DNA from: Liriodendron chinense
Taxonomy: Eukaryota; Streptophyta; Magnoliopsida; Magnoliales; Magnoliaceae
Direction: 5' to 3'
DNA: 64,000 nt
Assembly (NCBI GenBank): GCA_003013855.2
Contig: PVNU02003892.1
Location: forward strand, 2,728,001 to 2,792,000
Under the pieces are notes generated by a model. It made no database searches, had not been told where the DNA came from, and saw only the letters and a list, made by a program, of their open reading frames with translations. Shown one piece after another: positions 59,301 through 64,000 of this stretch. The translations under genes and the position numbers were made by a program. How positions within the stretch are numbered: position 1 is the stretch's first letter; each line of letters opens with the position of its first letter.

Positions 59301-61319
59301 CCACCTGATAATTGGATCTGCTTCATTTTTGGAAAAATACCCTAAAATGATCTAGCGAAACGGGAGAACGGCGTGGATACAAAATACATATATCAAGGTG
59401 GGCCCCACTGTAAGAGTCTCACCGCATTGGTGAGTCCAGGGTCTCACCTAATCCACTCTCTACTTCCGAGTTGCCACCAACTAGTACTCCTCTAGGGTCA
59501 CCGCCACCCAACACTCCTCTATGGCTACTTTCCTATCATGATGTGGCCCCATCATGATGTATGTGATTTATCAATTCCATCTATCCATTTTGCAAGGTTA
59601 TTTTAGGGCATGGCTCAAATATGAGGCAAATCCAAATCTCAAGTGTACCAGACCATAGGAAATAAAAGGGATTGAATGCCTACCCTTGATAACTTCTCAG
59701 GGCCAAACACATTGGATGGTAAAAAAGAATTATAGTAGGCCCTTAATTTAGGTCCAGGTTACCTAATCAACCGATTAGATAGCATAAAAATAATTATAGT
59801 GGGCCTTAGTATTGTGTAATGGTAGGATTTAGTTGCCACTTTTAACTCTTGTGGAGTCCACTTGAGATTTGCATCTTTTTCATTTTTGGGCTCATGCCCT
59901 AAAATTATACTCCATGAAGGATGGGCAGTGTGGATGAAACAAACTCATCATTGTTCGGGCCCATGGTGTGGTTGACAATTAGAGTAGACTCGACCACCTT
60001 GCGGAGGAAACAAAAGCTAAAAAGGACATAACGGTCATTGTGGAATATAATAGGTGGAATCCTATGACCACCATTAGTTAAACTAAAACAGAGTGGTTTT
60101 TTTTTTATCATTTTTCAAAACCTTAAGCAGATTTTAGGAAAAAGTTTAAAAGCAGCCTTTTCTTTGGAATTCAATGAAAAGATAGGTGTTTATACGACAT
60201 TGTCTCATTTTTTTTACCGAAGGCATTGATCGTCATCACTTGAGTGGCCTGTGTTACAAGCTGGGCATGATAGATATGTATGTTCCAACTTGAGAGGAGT
60301 GTCAAAAGATAATATTTTGCTTATGCATGCACTCTGATGAGGACATCAAACCTTTCAAAGTCTATCCACGAAGAAAGCGCGCGCCACAAGCAATTTTCCT
60401 TGTGGCTAGGCGACCATTGAGGAGCATTGAAGACCCTACACACGTGATTTGGCACATAGAAGACCCCACATTGGGAAGACACGTGTGTAAGATGAAGAAG
60501 ACCCGATTCAAAGACTGGACTAGCTTGTTGGACAGTTTTCACTGTCTTCAGGCGCCTGACCACTATTCATCAGGCGCCTGATCGGGCGCCCTAAATTCAT
60601 CCATTTTCGGGATTTGGTCGCTGGATGTTTTTGACCATCTTCGGGCAACCAATCGAGCGCCCGACGCCCACGCAAATTTTTTTTTTTTAAGTTGTTTATG
60701 CTTAAGTTTAGGGATATTTTAGTCTTTTTCTTCTTTCTTATTGCTTATTTAAAAGGGTTTAGCCCTAATTACGAATTTAGTTGATTATTATTAAATGAAA
60801 GCCTCTTTGGTTGCCTCCTTCCTCTCTCTCTCTCTCTATGGATCTTCCTCTTCTTCTCCAATCTTCTTCTTCTTCCTTCTTCTTTTGTCCTTCTAACAGT
60901 CTTCTAAGGTAAGTTTATTCTTCCCTCTTTCTTTACTTCCATTATTTCACAATCTTTAAACCCAAAAATTGATAATTGATCCCAAACCCTAATTTCTCAG
61001 ATTTTCAAATCCCTAATCAGAGAAAACCCTTTGATATCTCGGACTAGTGATTCCCATTGGGCGATTGGGTTATGACCATGCAAGATCGGGAGGTTCCATC
61101 CCTCGCCGGATCCAATTCATACAATATTTGAATTTCATACTTCGTGGTTGTGATGTTGGCCCGCACTGTTGCATGTCTTTTTTATGATTCTCTTAGTTTG
61201 TGATGGTAGATCTGAATTTTAAGCTATTGTTGCTGTTTATTTCCGCTGGATTATATATGTCCATGAGCATGCATCATAATTAGGGCATCCCGCATCATAC
61301 TCTCTCTCAAAATATGCAT

Positions 61320-61361
<42 letters not shown>

Positions 61362-62124
61362 TCCTTCTTCCACCTCACCCTTCCTTCTTCTTTCTTTCTC
61401 ACTCTCCTTTCTACTTTGCTTCCTTTGAGCCTAAAATAGCCACAAAATAGTACATGCTCATTGCTCAACGTACCATGTTGGACGGACATGATCACAAGAC
61501 ACTACCAATATTAATATTGATACTTCGAGGATATATTATGACTGAATCTACTGATACTTGGAGGATATATTATGACAGAATCAAATGGTATCAGCTTCTT
61601 TTTTTAAAATCTTAATATTTTTAGAAGCCTAACTATTTTCCTACTGCAAAACTCTGAAAAGATTTTATAGTAAATTAAATTTAGCATGATAGAAAGACTA
61701 AAAAAATACCTTGTTTAATAAAAGTAAAATAAACCAGATGGACCAAATTTTTGAAGTAAACAAGGTATTTTAGTTTGGAAACAATATTTACTTATGAATT
61801 GGAAACCATATCTATATGCATTTTCAAGATTTTGAAAAGTGCAGAGGACATGGATACTGAGAACTGAGAGCATGGATATCCGTCTCCCCATTCCCATATC
61901 AGTATCCGCATCTGGGCATCATGCATTTGAATAAGTAAAGCTTACATGTTTTAATATACCATGTAAGTATGCTTCCTATGAATAAAGCACTTCCAAGAAA
62001 AATATTCTAGCACAAAACTAGACAACACTCACATTTTGCAAACTGGAGCAGTGTCATTTCCATGTCTGCCACAGAGCATAATTTCCATTTCTTTTGCTGA
62101 TTGTAACAATGCATACACTGCTAC
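44694..62124 (-). CDS. Long LETM1-like protein, 3' twelve exons (N-terminus outside window; two-base frame break in one exon)
   Basis: Exons on the minus strand: 62124-62033, 51940-51782, 51629-51251, 49625-49516, 49416-49344, 48883-48660, 48575-48519, 48429-48264, 47465-47338, 46652-46482, 44970-44911 and 44813-44694 (stop TAG). All have GT-AG ends and continuous phases and give about 579 codons. The C-terminal part has the LETM1 hallmark: LTMRERKKLRRTFADIASVI, PVAILMLLP, then SAVGHAAILAAIKKYIP and IPSPYSTERLDIVKQL. The long upstream part (such as LFIYPELSSISLYQLFME and LLNICLEDYWAAYDQS) matches the extended plant LETM1-like proteins rather than the short mitochondrial LETM1. LETM1 relatives are organelle inner-membrane proteins linked to K+/H+ exchange and ribosome association; the long plant form is little studied. 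Exon 47465-47338 is 128 nt between two phase-0 junctions, so it has two bases too many. The frame breaks at ggcgcgcc (about 47389-47396). Confidence 0.88.
45066..45425. mobile_element. hAT-like MITE, 360 bp, perfect 8-bp target duplication
   Basis: The ends are tagggttgcaacttgggt and cccgagttgcaccccaa (inverted). ATACATGG flanks it on both sides (45058-45065 and 45426-45433). The interior is repeats of ggttgggtt/aaccc words. It sits in the LETM1-like intron between the exons at 46482 and 44970. Confidence 0.85.
46696..46755. repeat. (AT)n microsatellite
   Basis: About 60 bp of AT dinucleotide lies in an intron of the LETM1-like gene, just upstream of fold-back copy 9. Confidence 0.95.
46810..47240. 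repeat. Fold-back repeat, copy 9
   Basis: It opens gtgtgggccccactgtgatg and closes atgcccatcacacatcacag. The arms diverge more than elsewhere. It is followed at once by (GT)n(GA)n. Confidence 0.65.
47239..47315. repeat. Compound (GT)n(GA)n microsatellite
   Basis: About 32 bp of GT is followed by acagag and then about 40 bp of GA. It lies 20 bp from the exon ending at 47338. Confidence 0.95.
47580..47860. repeat. Copy of a dispersed gatatt/aatatc-rich family in an intron of the LETM1-like gene
   Basis: Phrases such as cgggatattatcagg, aaatctcgataatatcat and gtgatattattgtgag resemble words at 52850-53030 and in the 62960-63930 region. Confidence 0.45.
49630..51250. other. Intron of the LETM1-like gene, no other feature identified
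   Basis: It has an internal duplication near 50015-50110 (accaagccgcacatgtga and gccataagtgaNacagctca, twice) and two catgtttggata phrases (50507 and 50857) in direct orientation. Nothing coding is recognised. Confidence 0.45.
52025..52207 (+). mobile_element. LTR end with primer-binding site (Copia remnant)
   Basis: TGGTATCAGAGC at 52196-52207 is the classic initiator-tRNA-Met primer-binding site. It is preceded by LTR-like sequence with a ttatataaag TATA phrase (about 52127-52136). The LTR does not resemble the one at 60300, so it belongs to a different element. Confidence 0.6.
52208..53660. other. Intron sequence with a gatatatcgcc-rich patch
   Basis: The patch at 52850-53030 (tatcggcgatatatcgccac and similar) belongs to a dispersed low-complexity family. 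The rest is AT-rich, with T- and A-runs. No gene is recognised. Confidence 0.4.
53662..53880. repeat. Degenerate (TGGA)n array
   Basis: Repeats of atggatgg/tgaatgg with TATG variants run about 220 bp, up to the start of recognisable Copia sequence. Confidence 0.85.
55012..55313 (+). mobile_element. Miniature LTR retrotransposon (TRIM/SMART-like), 302 bp
   Basis: The terminal direct repeats are 43 bp each (55012-55054 and 55271-55313), both TGTTAAC...TTCTACA, with 39 of 43 positions equal. TGGTATCAAAGT, a near match to the initiator-Met primer-binding site, follows the first repeat with no gap (55055). A gaggggag polypurine tract abuts the second. The flanks are catct and catca (5-bp duplication, one mismatch). 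Removing the insert rejoins the Copia frame (FKDTPFYTS... onward). The 216-bp interior keeps a relic of a Copia RNase H end (VDVFTKALGTH; HIFSKLSIHNIYAPARGE) and no other coding capacity. Confidence 0.82.
57415..57834. repeat. Fold-back repeat, copy 10
   Basis: It opens catgatgtatgtgagtaatc and closes caaagatcatggtgggcccc. It is the first of five in a row. Confidence 0.78.
57927..58342. repeat. Fold-back repeat, copy 11
   Basis: It opens aggtccactgtgatgtatgt and closes catgcatcactatgagcccc. The arms share aaggcatgatccaaaaaatg and its inverse. Confidence 0.78.
58461..58883. repeat. Fold-back repeat, copy 12
   Basis: It opens taggccccaccatgatgttt and closes acatatacatcatggtgagg. The centre has accatgatgaagggaaaaaa. 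Confidence 0.8.
58985..59408. repeat. Fold-back repeat, copy 13
   Basis: This is the clearest palindrome of the set. It opens gtggggcctaccttgatgta and closes catatatcaaggtgggcccc. The arms are about 185 bp around a centre of about 55 bp (gtcacataagcctggatgaa). Confidence 0.85.
59543..59963. repeat. Fold-back repeat, copy 14
   Basis: It opens tggccccatcatgatgtatg and closes caaactcatcattgttcggg. The arms are diverged and the centre is partly duplicated. Confidence 0.7.
60300..61150 (+). repeat. Right LTR of the decayed Copia element (3' boundary approximate)
   Basis: It starts TGTCAAAAG directly after the polypurine tract. It has a tatttaaaaggg TATA-like phrase (about 60745) and a CT-rich leader-like stretch (60815-60900). 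The end was not fixed. Confidence 0.5.
60549..60580. repeat. Duplicated perfect palindrome CAGGCGCCTG
   Basis: CAGGCGCCTG occurs at 60549-60558 and 60571-60580. Related cgggcgccc and gagcgcccgacgccc words follow, in the promoter-side part of the LTR. Confidence 0.85.
61322..61358. repeat. (CT)n microsatellite
   Basis: About 37 bp of CT repeat is followed by cttcc-rich sequence. Confidence 0.95.
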
Positions 62125-62210
62125 CTGCACAATGAAAATAAAAATGAGTTTCATCCATTCCACATTCTAAATGTTACTGAATCCTGCTTACTACATCTTA
62201 GAGAAATAAG

Positions 62211-62229
62211 GGGGGGGGGGGGGGGGGGA
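62211..62229. repeat. Poly-G run of about 19 bases
   Basis: An uninterrupted G run follows aaataa and precedes aggac. Confidence 0.9.
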
Positions 62230-63228
62230 GGACTAAAATGAGCTAATGACACCAACATGTCTCCAGCAAATATAATGAAGAACAATAGATTTGAAAGTCT
62301 AAGATGTGTACGTTTCTATCATTAGTAGTCAAGGATTGGAAAGTTAATGCAACCACATGAGCTTACAAGTATAGACGATTCAATGATCGGAGAAATGGAT
62401 AATTTCATGATCACCATGGTGACATCTCAATGTCAATCAAGGACCACATATCAAAAGTCAACCATGACGAAGGGGCTACAATCGACGTCTAGAACATGGC
62501 AGACAATCAAGATGCGAAAGAAAAGATGGCGCATATTTCAACACCTCATTATGCATGAGCTGCCCATCATGTGTGTAGGCATCCACCATAAATGGCCAGG
62601 GAAGCTGAAGAAGACACTCCTCAAACGAGGATCTTCACAGGAGATTATGACCACCAATTTAAACCCAAGGAAGGATTTTTTTCGAAGCCAGATGGAATTG
62701 ATGCAACCAAACGGCTAGACAAGCTGATTTATCAAGATTTGAAGAATCTACTCATATCCTACATGTGTGCACAAGAAAAGGCCTATTTTCCTTTTTTAGC
62801 TTATCTCTAATTTCCTTTTCTTTCATATCTCTATGTTAAGAAATAAGTAATCTTAGATTTTTCTTGCCTAAGTGCTTTCTTATTTAGAGATTCTATGTCA
62901 GGAAATAAACATTAACTTTCCTATTTTGGAGAACTTGGCTAGCTAGGAATCCTATCTTTAGAAAATCTTTTAAATATTGATGACATTGGCCAATATATCC
63001 CACGATATATCTTGTATCCCACTTGTGCGATATGAAACATACAGGTAGTGCCGATATATCCCACATGTTCGATCTGGAGAGCATTTTCAATTTTCGATTC
63101 CTTTTTTTGTTGAAATTATGTTAAATCAGTGTCAAATGATTACAAATCCATTGGTTCTTCTTGTTTTGCATGAAAAATCGTGGAGTTGGAGCTTTGATTT
63201 CGATATCCATTGGTTCTTCATGTTCTCC

Positions 63229-63625
63229 ATGTTTTTCCTCGAAATTTTCCTTCGACCAGCTATCAATTGAGACTAATTTTGAAGTATTTAGCCGTATTTG
63301 ATAAAATGATCATCACATACACTCTAATTTCGAAATTTGAGTGTAGGTGGTCCGAATTGGGAAAAATTCGAAAATTCCCCAATTTCTCCCAAATTGCTTA
63401 TGATGTTGCACTCCAAACATGAAATCAAGCATGTATGAGGGTTGATATATTGATTTGTTAAATCCTTGTTAATTTCTAGAAAATAAAAAATCATTTTTAA
63501 TTAAAATTATTAAAATATTATTTTTTTCGAAATTTCCCTTCAACCTGCTGTCAATTGAAACTAATTTCGAAGTATTTAGGAGTGTTTGATGAAATGATCA
63601 TCACGTACACTCTAAATGCTATGCA
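63229..63625. repeat. Direct repeat, about 105 bp, two copies
   Basis: Copies at 63229-63335 and 63520-63625 share tcaattga(g/a)actaatttnga, agtatttag and gatgatcatcac-type phrases in the same order. Confidence 0.75.
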
Positions 63626-64000
63626 TTCAATTTAAATATAGTTACATTAGTTCAATCAAACAACACATAACTTAGGACCCTATACAAAGGAAACCTATTA
63701 TGTGCACTTCTTTTTTGAGATGTTATGATTTAAAAGTGTGTATTAAGGTCTTTTTTAACAATCCCTAAAGTTTTATTGAAAATTCAACCGTTTTCTCAAT
63801 GTTTCCCCATGTTTCCCAAAAAGTGCAATAAATTCCCCAATACAAACGATACATCTCGTGCGATAACCGATACGTATCTATATCCCAAGGATGCTATACA
63901 AAACATGATACCGATATTTCGAACACTGTTTTTAGATTCCATAGATTATAGATTCAAGATTGTAAGCACTCATTATAAATAAGAGTTAGGCCTCTGGAAT

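Larger units (their letters stand above)
57157..60202. mobile_element. About 3 kb terminal-inverted-repeat element carrying five fold-back modules
   Basis: The left end (57157-57236: caatgtcgtatgaacgccta, gaattccaaa, tttcctaaaatcagcctaag) matches in inverted form the right end (60117-60202: cttaagcagattttaggaaa, ggaattcaat, aggtgtttatacgacattg). Copia coding lies on both sides. The target duplication is not clear. No transposase frame was seen, so it is non-autonomous or a composite. Confidence 0.65.
53876..60299 (+). mobile_element. Decayed Copia retrotransposon, 5'-truncated, split by two later insertions
   Basis: The order is protease (GASDHMMGTH at about 53882), GAG-pre-integrase and integrase start (WHHRLGHIPLPSLK; HLDTWSP; FIDDFSHATWIY), decayed integrase (to about 55011) and then the miniature element. 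RT follows (LHQLDVKNVFL near 56010; FVYVNDIIVTGDD near 56280; FGIEDLGHLRYFLG-like near 56370), then RNase H (TWKSKKQFVISCSSTEVEYQ near 56845). After the TIR element the coding end resumes at about 60210 (CYKLGMIDMYVPT), followed by polypurine gagaggag at 60292-60299. Gag and the left LTR are missing. Many stops are present. It lies in the about 10 kb LETM1-like intron. Confidence 0.85.
62125..64000. other. Intron (upstream) of the LETM1-like gene or its 5' side; no exon recognised
   Basis: It contains a G homopolymer (62211-62229), a gatatatc-type repetitive zone (62960-63100 and 63780-63930) and a direct repeat of about 105 bp (63229-63335 and 63520-63625). The exons for the missing N-terminal part must lie beyond the window or were not recognised. 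Confidence 0.45.

Noticed and set aside
60321..60581. Open frames on both strands at the start of the Copia LTR
   Set aside because: They lie in LTR sequence directly after the polypurine tract and show no similarity.

Overview
The window is nuclear DNA of a flowering plant. Genes are split by large introns with GT-AG boundaries, and the spacers and introns are full of LTR retrotransposons, LINE remnants, hAT-like MITEs and AT/CT/GA microsatellites. At least thirteen copies of one fold-back repeat with ends like GTGGGCCCCAC recur throughout. From memory that family is typical of magnoliid genomes (Lauraceae/Magnoliaceae type). The placement is an inference and was not computed.

Five host loci can be supported. 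(1) + strand, 980-2424: the last two exons of an ENTH/VHS-type adaptor resembling MTV1, with a tepsin-type AP-4 binding motif. (2) - strand, 10998-8264: a three-exon gene for a small acidic protein starting MGCNGSK (predicted acylated), not recognised as a named family. (3) - strand, 22965-16082: a complete three-exon mitochondrial MaoC-type 3-hydroxyacyl-ACP dehydratase (FERN-like) with a 6.2 kb first intron full of LINE debris. (4) + strand, 29687-42070: a complete twelve-exon CHY/CTCHY/RING zinc-finger E3 ligase of the MIEL1/RZFP34 type, with a 7.7 kb intron that holds a nested Gypsy element. (5) - strand, from beyond 62124 down to 44694: the 3' twelve exons of a long LETM1-like protein, with a 10 kb intron holding a decayed Copia element. 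Loci 4 and 5 converge on a 2.6 kb spacer.

Three of the five loci (2, 4 and 5) each carry one small net insertion (+1, +1, +2 nt). Each breaks the frame inside an exon whose splice phases and protein similarity are otherwise perfect. The simplest reading is residual consensus indels in the assembly, but real lesions are not excluded.

The mobile DNA is layered. A 5.35 kb Gypsy element with a 5-bp target duplication (AGAAT), two about 1 kb LTRs and no visible reverse transcriptase sits inside an older LTR inside intron 7 of the RING gene. A Copia element in the LETM1-like intron is split twice: by a 302-bp miniature LTR element (43-bp LTRs, adjacent primer-binding site, polypurine tract), and by a roughly 3 kb terminal-inverted-repeat element carrying five fold-back modules in a row. 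I did not find a wholly new gene system. The most unusual structures are the miniature LTR element, the fold-back array and the unrecognised MGCNGSK gene.
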